Source: Dryococelus australis
Lineage: Eukaryota > Arthropoda > Insecta > Phasmatodea > Phasmatidae
DNA: 64,000 nucleotides
Direction: 5' to 3'
Assembly: GCA_029891345.1 (NCBI GenBank)
Contig: CM057003.1
Span: forward strand, 9,056,209 to 9,120,208
Both the position numbers and the translations under genes were made by a program. Below are positions 36,980 through 47,376 of the stretch, piece after piece. Each line of letters begins with the position of its first letter. The first letter of the stretch is position 1. The notes under the pieces are model-generated. The model was not told the origin of the DNA. It was given only the letters and a program-made list of their open reading frames with translations, and ran no database searches.

Positions 36980-37961
36980 AAAAGTAGTTTTTGCCGCTTG
37001 TGTTCTTCTATTATTTAAGGAATTATATTTTTGTATCTATATATCTGTATCTTAAGCAATTGCATGCAAAATGCAATAGTACCAATCATTTAATAATAAT
37101 ATTTTATAGGCTATCAGTAAATTACAAAATTTTCTCTTATAATTATATAAAATTGATGAACCAAATATATTACAAGATATTTTTGTGATGAAAAAAGGAG
37201 AAAAATTATACGTAGCTCTTCAAATTTAGAAAAGTAGAGAATTATTGCAAGTAGGTGTGATATTTCTCCTTGAAATCCGAGTTAGTGCTCAGGAAAAACT
37301 AGTTAATACTAAAAAAAAAATTCGAAATAAGAGAAATCCGTAAAGATCTGTTACAAAGGTTATTTTTGTAAATAATAAGTTAAGGAAGTGTATAGATGAG
37401 ATAAAAGTGGGGATGGAATAAAACTTCCATGCCTAGTATACATTCACCGCAAACGTGTGTACTCTTTTAGCAGAAATCACCACAGCCGGTAGAGAGCAAA
37501 ACTCCTCAAATAAGAGTAAATCTCAAAAATGGTAAAGTGTTGCCAAAAAATGAGGTGGCCTTATTGGAATGATTTTAAAGAAACCTGGAAATAACTATCG
37601 TTTCGTAATACGTCATTTATTAATTTTAACATGGAATTTTTTTATGGAGGTATTTCGCCATATATAAATTTCAGTTATTGCGAAAAGAATACTTGGCTTC
37701 ATTAAAAGTTACAGCTGAACAAGCAAGAATATTACTTGTCTTCGCAACCGTAATTCATGTCTTGATATCAAAGCTCTGCTCTCACATAACGCGACTTAAT
37801 GATAACTACTCTACAAATGGAAATAAGCAGTTCGTTAGGTATACACTCCTTCAAATAGAAATTACACTAGTTACTAAAATTTACTCCCAGAAGTGCCGTA
37901 ACTGTGTAATATAACTGTAAAATATTTCTTCGTTATACTGGTTAATTTTTTTGTAGTAAGA
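36980..37961. other. AT-rich intron
   Basis: Nothing recognised. Confidence 0.3.
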
Positions 37962-38125
37962 TATAGTTTATTCACAGTATATTCACACTTTTTGAATAAA
38001 AACTTTGGAAAATCACGCTATGTATGATGCGTTTGATTGTTTCCTAAATATACCATGAATCAAAGACGTAATATATGTATACTAAGATAAGGATATCTTA
38101 TTTTTGTTAAATTTAATTTTAACAT

Positions 38126-38131
38126 AATTTT
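38126..38131. repeat. 6-bp target-site duplication, left
   Basis: AATTTT immediately before the element's AGTAGTG end; identical copy at 48808-48813. Confidence 0.85.
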
Positions 38132-38149
38132 AGTAGTGTAATTGAGTTC

Positions 38150-38930
38150 GTTCTGGAACAGGAGGCCAGGACTGGGGCTGACTGCCGCCATATTGGGTTA
38201 CGTCATTTTTGGACGCCATCTTGGATTCCCAGACTTTTTGCTCTGCCATTCCGATCATGTGACGCCATCTTGGATTACGACATGTCCGGTCACCATTTTG
38301 TTAGCCAGCATACCTCCATATTGGTAGCCAGTATGTTAAATTCCTTGCTCTAACAAGCCATATTGCTTTTATAAGTCCGAGTATTCTCTCCAAGTGCTCT
38401 AATTATTTCATGCTCTTGCATTTCATTCATGCGACTTCCATATTTGATACACAGACTTCCTCCTCTATCATTCAACCTCGGCATCCACCAACTTGGATTA
38501 CATTTCTCATGCTCCATCATTCCACCTTGACATCCACCATCTTGTATTTAATTTCTTCATGCTCTATCATGCCACCTCGGCATCCAGCATTTTGGATTCC
38601 CAGACTTCCTGCTCTATCAATCAGTCATGTGACCACTATGTTGGATTCAGCCATTTTGGATTCTACCATCTTGTTACCCACTTTCATTCGATTAGTTGCA
38701 TTCTCTCCACCGCCATGTTGTGCTTGAACTTCACGATATATCAATACATGTAGCCTCTCTTGCATTTCAAGGGTTTTCTTCGAGTGCTCCAATTTTTTCT
38801 CTCTTGCACTCTTTCTCTTTCTTTCCTCTCATCCTTTCTCTTTCTTTCATCTCTTCCTTTATCTTTCTTTCCTCTCACCTTTGTTCGATTAGTCGCTCCA
38901 CCGCCATATTGTAAATTTGCCACCTAAAAA
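38150..38930. repeat. Subterminal array of CCATCTTGGATT-like motifs
   Basis: At least a dozen variants of GCCATCTTGGATTCC (such as CCATATTGG, CCATTTTGGATTC, CCATCTTGTA) occur here, irregularly spaced and often followed by a T-rich CTCTATCATTC segment. The reverse-complement series is at 48050-48760 (AATCCAAGATGGCGG). The motif resembles the YY1/Pho core (AAnATGGCG). Confidence 0.7.
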
Positions 38931-39149
38931 AATTCTATTGATGCCATATTAGATTTATATTAATTCCGCTAGTTAACTTTCGGACCTCATATTTTCTGCT
39001 TCACCTCTTTCGTCCGATTCTTTATCAACAGATCATGCAGGTTCGGACAGGTTCGTCACGACCCAGACTTAGTATTGCCATTAGACTATCGCGACTTGCA
39101 TGTCGCTCCGTACACCCCTCGGTACAAGCCCACACCATATTTGTTCAAA

Positions 39150-39990
39150 AAATATTCAAAAGTAACCAGAATGTGTTCTTAATGTGTATTGAAAGTTTTT
39201 AATAATGTAAATTTTGAATATATATTGTCTGAAGAATTCTGGTTTTAAAATAATTACTCCCATGTTTTTTAAATTGTGTTTATGTCTTTAAAAATGGTAA
39301 AGTGGCTGTTAAATACTTTTGATACACTTTAAAAGCACTTTGGTTGGTATTAAAAACTTTCAATACACATTAAGAACACATTTATGACCTTTAAATATTT
39401 CGAAAAATTGACATATAATCAGTCTGGTTAATTTTATATATATATACATACATATATATATATATATTTGTGTGTGTGTGTGTGTGTAATCTGATCGACT
39501 CTATGAAATCAGCTTACTATTTGTTAAATTATGTTTGGAACCAGTGGGTATTCGAGCCCAGCTTTTTGTCGAGATACTTTACCATTAAGTTATGGGCCCA
39601 AACACACAAACTCAATTATTGATATGCTATATGAATTTTTTTACCAAGTCTGTACACTACTCAGTACAGGTACTGAGTTTCTATAATATTTTTTCAAAAA
39701 ATATTTAAAGGTAATCAGGATGCTTATAAGGGCGATTTTCCAAATTCTTTAAAGGTCGTAAATGTGTTCTTAATGTGTGTTGAAAGCTTTTAATACCAAC
39801 CAAAATGCTTTTAAAGTGCATTAAAAGGTTTTATAACCCACTTTACTATTTTTAAAAACATAAACACCATTTAAAAAACTTGGGGGTAATTATTTTAACA
39901 GTAAAATTCTTCAAACAATATATTCAAAATTATGTTGTAATAAAATATTCTCAAACAATAAATTTAAAAGAAAAATTGCCACACTATATA
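39150..39990. repeat. Inner inverted duplication in left arm only
   Basis: 39190-39390 (TTGGTTGGTATTAAAAACTT, TCAATACACATTAAGAACAC) is repeated inverted at 39700-39950 (TTAATACCAACCAAAATGCT). The right arm has only one copy (47550-47800). The loop contains a (TA)n/(TG)n tract and a tRNA-like segment. Confidence 0.75.
39537..39602 (-). other. tRNA-like segment
   Basis: On the minus strand it reads like a decayed tRNA: box A-like TAACTTAATGGTAAAGTA and box B-like GGGCTCGAATACC. The acceptor stem does not pair well, so it is more likely a SINE or pseudo-tRNA remnant than a tRNA gene. Confidence 0.4.
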
Positions 39991-40166
39991 TATGTGTATA
40001 TCGATTGATCTTCTGAACATCATAGGATATACAACAACATAATAAAACTGGAAGTATAAGGAGCAAAAAAATTGTTTTATTGTATGTAAGTTACAAACAC
40101 ACATCTATTGCTGCAGTTCATTTCCACCACATATAATATTATTAGTAAAACAACACATGTCTTTGA

Positions 40167-40548
40167 CATTCATTTTGTATCATTACTGTAGCAAGGGTCT
40201 CTTGCAGCCCATGCAGCTCCTGTACAACACCATCCATCACAGTAGTTTACTCTTCAATCTCATGGTTTATGGAACATATTTTCGGGTTCTATGGAAACTT
40301 GGCAAGATTTCTTGGTGTTGATAGGCACTGTGATTCTCGCGTACAGCGTATATCATCATTGTTCGATGATGGTGTCCATGATGCCGAATCTACAGTGGGC
40401 ATGTTTTTGGGTGTATGTAGTCGATCGGAAAGCAATGGTTCAATCATTGAAGGCGATGTCACCGGTGACTCTGCTGCGAAACACTTCGCTAAGGAACTGA
40501 TTCAGTTCTCCATCAAAAATCTCATCGTGTTATGCACACAAGAATGAC
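40167..40548 (-). pseudogene. Decayed element gene, left-arm copy
   Basis: Reading the minus strand, a Ser/Thr/Pro-rich stretch (TVDSASWTPSSNN) is followed after stops by TTVMDGVVQELHGLQETLAT and VMIQNECQRH, ending at a stop near 40167. The same peptide with a few changes is encoded in the right arm (47042-47376). Conservation between arms of a protein-like, amphipathic C-terminus suggests a real former gene downstream of integrase in the same orientation. I cannot name it. The plus-strand frame across 40269-40547 is its antisense shadow. Confidence 0.45.
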
Positions 40549-40622
40549 CATTTGAAATAACAACCCCTGCTATATTGAACCCCTCCTTCCATCGACAATC
40601 ATTACATAGTTCAAAGTTAAAG

Positions 40623-40955
40623 CTACTTGACCCTTATATCTTTCATACCCACCCAGCTGACTTTAGATTTTAATAGTCCCAACCTTCTTGCCAGTATTAT
40701 TCCTTTCTTGCGATGTAAGACTTTCTCAACCAAATACATATCACGAAATTTCGTGCCCTTTAATTCTTTTGAGGAGAAGGTGCTACATCTAGCTACATTA
40801 TCCATATGTTAAAAATAATATGTGCAATGATAGTAATGTCATATGTGCACAACACAGAAGAGCACCGTAGACTTTTTTTTGCAATGAGTTGTCTTTCACA
40901 TCCTTGGGTCACATGCCTATCGTTTGATGAATAGAAGAATAATATTCAGCCACCA
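40623..40955 (-). pseudogene. Polinton-type integrase C-terminal remnant, left arm
   Basis: On the minus strand a core-end signature YYSSIHQTIGM (typical YN.S.HRTIGM of retroviral-like integrases) is followed by PKDVKDNSL. Then comes a frame with STFSSKELKG (the G.FY..EL block) and a chromodomain-like end YLVEKVLHRKKG ... SWVGMKDI. Stops and deletions make it non-functional. The catalytic D,D,E core is absent: a (TA)n tract (40959-41031) replaces the upstream part. The family's role is transposon DNA integration. Homologous, independently decayed copy at 46516-46896. Confidence 0.7.

Positions 40956-40958
<3 letters not shown>

Positions 40959-41031
<73 letters not shown>
40959..41031. repeat. 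(TA)n microsatellite, left arm
   Basis: About 36 TA units abutting the integrase remnant; mirrored by 46412-46499 at the equivalent place of the right arm. Confidence 0.95.
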
Positions 41032-41034
<3 letters not shown>

Positions 41035-42275
41035 CATACTTCACACTACAACCATAAAAACTGAAACCTTACATTTTCCCGCACCTATCATGTAGTCTCT
41101 TTACACCAGTATGACCACTTTTCACCAAGAGAATATAATCTGCTTAAACACAGCTCAAGGCAGTCTATACTATCAAGTGTCCAACCAGAACCCGTGCCCA
41201 TGTATATTCTTCTTCACAAACAAATTCCACGACTGCCACTGTCAAACTAAGCTTCCTAACTGTAACCTGGCTGCTTACATAGGTACCACACCAGCCTATG
41301 TAACTCATTAACACCATCAGCTCTATCAATCAACAGCAGACTAAATATACTCATCGTTCATATTACAAGTCAAGCATATCTCAGCCTATGCCCATTAAAG
41401 TATACAAAAGTCGTAACATAAACATGTTTGTCATTGCTATCAGACAATAATCAAATATATATATATAGGAAAAGATATAACTCAACATACCAGCCATGTT
41501 AACCCAAGCTTACCAAGCAGATTCTATAATCCAGGCCATCCAACAATGCAAACATTCTAACCATCTGCCAAACAATCATTACTGACTGATACCAGACCAA
41601 ACTACATACCATCACCTATAACCTAGGAAAAACTTAATCCTACTCCATCACCCAATACACCAAGATATATATCTATCATAGTTCGACCAACTCTACAGAT
41701 CAGATCAGCCAATAAAGTAACATCCATACTGCCTGTTCTGCCAATCTACACCACCTTTACCTAACAGCAATACCACCCACTGTATATCTAGCATACCTCA
41801 ACCATTCATCTACCATGCTTACTAGCACTTGTCAAAATACACTGACCACCCATTTCAAACACATTTTTTAACTCAAGCACACGTTAGCCTCATGGTACTC
41901 GTCGACACACACATACTGTCCATGTAATTTGATATATACCGGCAATCACAAGACAGATACACTAGGAAACATATCATGCCACATACCATACATGATTACC
42001 CAAGCATACAAAGTCAATTTATAGACCAGACTAACCTGCAACAAAAACAATCTTACCATCTGTTAAACCATCATTACTTTCCAATACCAGATTATCAAAC
42101 ATCCCATCACCTATAACCAAAGAAAAACTCAATTCAACTATATCACCCAACACATCAATCATATTATCCGTCATAACTCAAGTTTACAGAAAATATAGAG
42201 TTCAGACGAACCGAAACACAAATGTCCCTACCATTTGTCCTACCAACTAACACCAGACTAAATATACTCATACTG

Positions 42276-45135
42276 TAACTCGAACACGAATATAATATCT
42301 ATAAGATATTAATATATACATGACTGTAATATATATGATATAAATGTGTACCTACTTATCTAAGATATATATAATTGTATATAAGATAGGACTATAAATA
42401 AAATGTGGTTTCTTCTGAGTGAATATGCCCTTGGGGTTTCTCAGAGTGCTCCCAATGGCGAAAATATTATAAATTTTTTCTGCATATTTAAAATGTTGGT
42501 AAAATGTTATGTTTATTTTTATCTTGAATGGAAGATTTTGAATAGACAGTATGTAAGTTGAAGATCCTATGACATCATTCAATGATAAGGTTAAGAGTTT
42601 TCATTATACAATCTTTTTCTAACCTTGGCAGGTTGTCGAGCAGTCTAAGACGTTGCATTTAAACATTAGTTTCTTGTAAGGGCAGTGCAGGTAGTTCTGT
42701 TCCTCTTACTGAGTTTGAGTGGCATGAGAATTAGCTACATAATATTTATACATATGAAAGCAGCATATGTGTCTTACTACAAATAATCCAAAACATCTTT
42801 CTCTTAACGCGAAGGTGTAAAAAATGGTGGTTTGTTGTTTTAGTAGTCAGATAATTTTTATCAGCTAATGTGATATATGGAAAGCTTAAATCACTTGTAG
42901 CAGCCTACACAGTTACTGAACTTGCATACCTACCTACCTACATACCTAAAGAATTCCTTCCGATGTATGCATGATGTGAAATATAATGGGTTTACTAGAG
43001 AAATAAAAAAAGAAGGTGAATCCGACATTGAATTATGTATAAGTGTTAAGACAAATGGTTGTTTAATGGTTGGATTCGCAGGTTAGATAATGAACGGGGT
43101 TAATTATCCTTAGTATAACACTTCATCACACATATTGCTTTTCTACTTATTCATACTCAGCTGACCTATAGTGAGATAGTTGAAATGGGTAACATGTACC
43201 AGTTGTTCTGCTGTGAAAACAGCACATAAGCTTGCATCTTGTAAGAATGTTTTTAACCTTGCCTACGACCATGGAGGAAGACAGATTGTCATGAGTGGAA
43301 TTATCTACTATGACCGTGTACTCTGCTAAAGATGGCATCAGTGGTTGAAGACTTACTATAACACCACCAGAATCGGCGACAGCAAGCATTTGTAAAGAGT
43401 CGCTACAAGCATTGCGGTATCAGTGTTGTTTTTGTGGAAATACTTTTAGCCAAAGTTGTAATGCACACCGACATGAAAGGTGCCATTGCCTTTTCAGTCC
43501 AGCATACTAGTCGTTCCAATGTGTTTACCCGCATTGTTAATCTGCATGTACATACCAAGATTTGTAAAGGTAATTGTCGCCCACTGCACCAATGCCAAAT
43601 GTCATGAAGATAGGAACTACCCATTTGCCACTGTCTACAAGACCTAACCATGCATTAACTGCCATATGGTATTTGCGAATAAACATTCATTGAATGTTTA
43701 CAGAAGGAATTGCATGAATGAAAACTTAATTGAACATGCAAGATGAACAAATGCGAAGATATTGTGAGGCAAACCTCACAGGCTAGACAGCGATCGACTT
43801 GATAAGGTAACATATTTCAGTCTGGCAATCATGCTGATGTTTGCACCAAGCAGTGATCTACTGAGGTTGGAAACACAAACTAGCATGAAGTATGAACAGT
43901 ATTTAAACCAGCACCATTGAACTTACAAAATTTTCTTATCCCTACCTATAACTAAAGTAAAACTTAATTCAACCATACCACCCATACCATCTGCTCTACC
44001 AACCATCGTCAGATGAAATATACGCACTACTCAAACCAGAATTGAAGCATACCTCAGCCCAGACTCACGAAAATATACCAAAAATCATAACTCCAAAATG
44101 TTTGTTTTATCATCAGACACCAGCCAAAATATTATTCCAGACATTAATATAAATCGCTCTATCAACCATCCATACCAATAAAACATGCTAACCAACACAC
44201 CTCAGGCATACAAAAACAAAATATGACCAACCCTGCTGACCAGGATTACTGGGTACTAAATCAGACATAACCCAGAATATTTCAGTTATATCACACAGCT
44301 CAGATTGTATATGCAACATAAGAACTATCCATTTAATACCACCACACACCATCTATTACCATCACCAATTATATCATACCAGGTAATATACCTCCAGCAT
44401 ACTTAATAATCATATAAATAACCTATTGGTACTGAATACCAAAACAGATATAATAACTTTCAACATGACTTTAGCTTTCCTCAGCCACGCATCGTCGAAA
44501 GGCATACAACTCAGCATACCTACATACTATTCCATCTGATTATATCACCAAACCCCCACAGCAGGTAACCATTCAACCAAAACATACAGCTCCAAACCAT
44601 ATTGTTCACTCTAACCCCAAGCATACCTCATTCATGCTGTTAACAATACAGACTATATCAACCACCATACCTCAGACTTACTATTGTTTGGTATGCATGG
44701 TCAGTGTATTTTGATTGGTGTCAGTCAGCATTGTGTCATTGGTATGGGCCTTATTTTTGCTTTATGTGTCCTGTGTGGATGAATGATAAAGGTATGCTAG
44801 AATTATAGTGGGTGGTATGGTCAGAAGGTTTAAGTGGTTTTGGTTGGTAGATTTTGCAAAATGGGTGTTAGATTGTGGGCTAGTCTCAGCTGTATAGTTG
44901 CTAGGGTTATGATGGATATAGAGCTTCTTGTATTTGGTGGCATGGCTGAATTGAGTTTTTATTTGGCTATAGGAGATTGAGTGTTGGGTGGTGTGGTATG
45001 ACTTGGTATATGCTGTTATGTATGGCAGTATAGCGACTAGTATATATTTTAGCTGGTGTCGACCAGTAGAGCAGACAGTGTGAGCAGTGAATAAATTTTT
45101 GGTATGCTCAGTGCAGGCTAAGGAGCATTCAAGGT
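42276..45135. other. Spacer of the giant element
   Basis: Not part of the main inverted repeat. 42276-43400 is AT-rich; 43418-43746 has zinc-finger-like remnants; 43900-44690 is C+A-rich and switches at about 44690 to G+T-rich sequence, where motifs such as GGTATGCATGGTCAGTGTAT echo the right arm. A more ancient palindrome centre may therefore lie near 44690. Confidence 0.5.
43418..43746 (+). pseudogene. Frameshifted array of C2H2/C2HC zinc fingers
   Basis: Three finger-like pieces lie in three successive frames. 43418 onward: YQCCFCGNTFSQSCNAHRHE ending CH (C-x2-C-x3-F-x5-A-x2-H-x3-H). 43521-43565: VFTRIVNLHVHTKIC (F-x5-L-x2-H-x3-C). 43648 onward: PCINCHMVFANKHSLNVYRR ending NC (C-x2-C-x3-F-x5-L-x2-Y-x3-C). 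Regular spacing and repeated pattern argue for a former zinc-finger protein gene of the element or its host, now broken by frameshifts and stops. Function cannot be given. Confidence 0.5.
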
Positions 45136-45946
45136 ACAGTATGAGTATATTTAGTCTGGTGTTGGTTGGTAGGACAAATGGTAGGGATATTTGTGTTTCG
45201 GTTCGTCTGAACTCTACATTTTCTGTAAACTTGAGTTATGATGGATAGTATGATTGATGTGTTGATTAGTATGGTTGAATTGAGTTTTTCTTTCGTTATA
45301 GGTGATTGCATGTTTGATGGTCTGGTATTGATAAAAATGATGGTTTACAGATGTTAAGATTGTTTTTGTTGCAGGTTAGTCTGATATATGAATTGGCTTT
45401 GTATGCTTGGGTTATCATGGATGGAATGTGGCGTGATATGATTTCTAGTATATCTGTCTTGTGATTGCCGGTATATATCAAATTACATGGACAGTATGTG
45501 TGTGTCGACGAGTACCATGAGGCTAACGTGTGCTTGAGTTAAAAAATGTGTTTGAAATGGGTGGTCAGTGTATTTTGACAAGTGCTAGTAAGCATGGTAG
45601 ATGAATGGTTGAGGTATGCTAGATATACAGTGGGTGGTATTGCTGTTAGGTAAAGGTGGTGTAGATTGGCAGAACAGGCAGTATGGATGTTACTTTATTG
45701 GCTGATCTGATCTGTAGAGTTGGTCGAACTATGATAGATATATATCTTGGTGTATTGGGTGATGGAGTAGGATTAAGTTTTTCCTAGGTTATAGGTGATG
45801 GTATGTAGTTTGGTCTGGTATCAGTCAGTAATGATTGTTTGGCAGATGGTTAGAATGTTTGCATTGTTGGATGGCCTGGATTATAGAATTTGCTTGGTAC
45901 GCTTGGGTTAATATGGATGGTATGTTGGGTTATATCTTTTCGCATT

Positions 45947-45950
45947 TATA

Positions 45951-46003
<53 letters not shown>
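45947..46003. repeat. (TA)n microsatellite
   Basis: TA-rich tract in the right arm. The left arm has only a short TA tract at the equivalent position (41456-41468). Confidence 0.9.
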
Positions 46004-46007
<4 letters not shown>

Positions 46008-46411
46008 TGGTGTCTGATAGCAATGACAAACATGTTTATGTTACAATTTTGGAATACTTTAGTTGGCGTAGGCTGAGATATGCTTGAATTCTATTATAAA
46101 TGATGAATATATTTAGTCTGGCATTGGTAGGTAGAGCAGATGATGTTAATGAGTTACATAGGCTGGTGTGGTGCCTATGTAAGCATCCAGGTTCCAGTTA
46201 GGAAGCTTAGTTTGACATGAAATTTTCTGTGAAGAAGAATATACATGGCCACAGGTGCTGGTTGGACACTTGCTAGCATAGACTGTCTTGAGCTGTGTAT
46301 ATCAGATTATATTCCCTACGTGAAAAGTGAACATGCTGGTATAAAGACTCTATATGAAAGGTGTGGGAAAATTGAAGGTTTCTGTTTTCATTATTGTCAT
46401 GTGAAGTATGT

Positions 46412-46417
46412 GTATAT

Positions 46418-46499
<82 letters not shown>
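46412..46499. repeat. (TA)n microsatellite, right arm
   Basis: About 44 TA units with one shift at 46429; counterpart of 40959-41031. Confidence 0.95.
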
Positions 46500-46508
<9 letters not shown>

Positions 46509-46515
46509 TTTGGTG

Positions 46516-46896
46516 GCTGACTATAATTCCTCTATTTATCGAACGATAGGCATCTGGTCCAAGGATGTGAAAGACAACACGCTGCTAAAAACAGAGTATA
46601 AGGTTGAAAATATTTTGGGTTCTCGCAAACCAAAAGATAAAATTGATGATGTGTGCATAAGAAGACAAAGGTGTTTATTTACTTAAGGATATTCAGGGAA
46701 CTGATCTACAGAGCTCTTGTGTGTTGTGCACATACAACATTACTGTCATCGCACATATTATTTGGAAGATATGGATCATGTAGCTATATCTGGCGCCTTC
46801 TACCCTGATGAAATAAATTTCAGGAAATTTCCTGATACATATTTGCCAAAATCCAATGATAGCTGGGTGGATATGAAAGACATAAAGGACAAGTAA
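46516..46896 (+). pseudogene. Polinton-type integrase C-terminal remnant, right arm
   Basis: The frame 46516-46683 reads ADYNSSIYRTIGIWSKDVKD then KTEYKVENILGSRKPKDK, matching the end of the integrase core (YN.S.HRTIGM.P.DV) and the start of the C-terminal SH3-like domain (Y.VGD.VRISR.K..F). After a stop, 46753-46896 reads TYYLEDMDHVAISGAFYPDE ... FPDTYLP ... NDSWVDMKDIKDK and stops, matching the P.TY.LED..G..I.G.FY..EL block and the chromodomain-like tail. It is broken by at least one stop plus a deletion relative to the left copy. The catalytic core is missing. Confidence 0.72.
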
Positions 46897-47041
46897 CTTT
46901 AACTTTGATTTTTGTGTTGATTGTTGCTGGAGGCAGGGGTTTATATTAGCAGGGGTAGTTATTTACCAACATCATTCTTGTGTTCGCAACAAGACGAGGT
47001 TTTTGATGGAGAGCTGACCCAGTTCCTTAGCCAAGTGTTTC

Positions 47042-47376
47042 GCAGCAGTCACCAGTGACATCGCCTCCAACGTTTGAACCATTGACTTCGGATTGACTAC
47101 ATTCACCTGAAGATCTACCCACTGTAGATTCGGCATGGTGGACACCATCATCGAACAATGGTACTGTATGAGGTGCGTGGGAAATCACAGTGCCTATCAA
47201 CACCAATAAGTCCTGCCAAGTGTCTGTACAACCCGGAAGTATGTTACATAAGGCATGTGATTGAAGACTAAACTACTGTGATGGGTGGTGTTCTACAAGA
47301 GCTGCATGGGCTGCAAGAGACCCTTGCTACATTAATTATACAAAATGAGCGTCAAAGACATGGGTTGTTTTGCTAA
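47042..47376 (+). pseudogene. Decayed element gene, right-arm copy
   Basis: A Ser/Pro-rich stretch (PSVSQQSPVTSPPTFEPLTS and TVDSAWWTPSSNN) is followed after stops by TTVMGGVLQELHGLQETLAT and LIIQNERQRHGLFC, then a stop at 47374-47376. It is homologous to the left-arm copy at 40167-40548. Same direction as the integrase remnant. Confidence 0.45.

Larger units (their letters stand above)
38132..42275. repeat. Left inverted arm of the giant element
   Basis: It pairs as reverse complement with 45136-48807. Checks along its length: 38132-38180 with 48760-48807; 39010-39120 with 47850-47960; 40190-40260 with 47270-47340; 40861-40955 with 46510-46600; 41880-42270 with 45140-45540. Substitutions and indels show the arms have diverged. 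This arm is C+A-rich in its inner part. Confidence 0.9.

Noticed and set aside
40269..40547. 92-codon plus-strand frame as a gene
   Set aside because: The minus strand carries the peptide conserved between the two arms; this frame is its antisense shadow.
45835..46520. IY-repeat frames as proteins
   Set aside because: They are read-through of (TA)n microsatellites.
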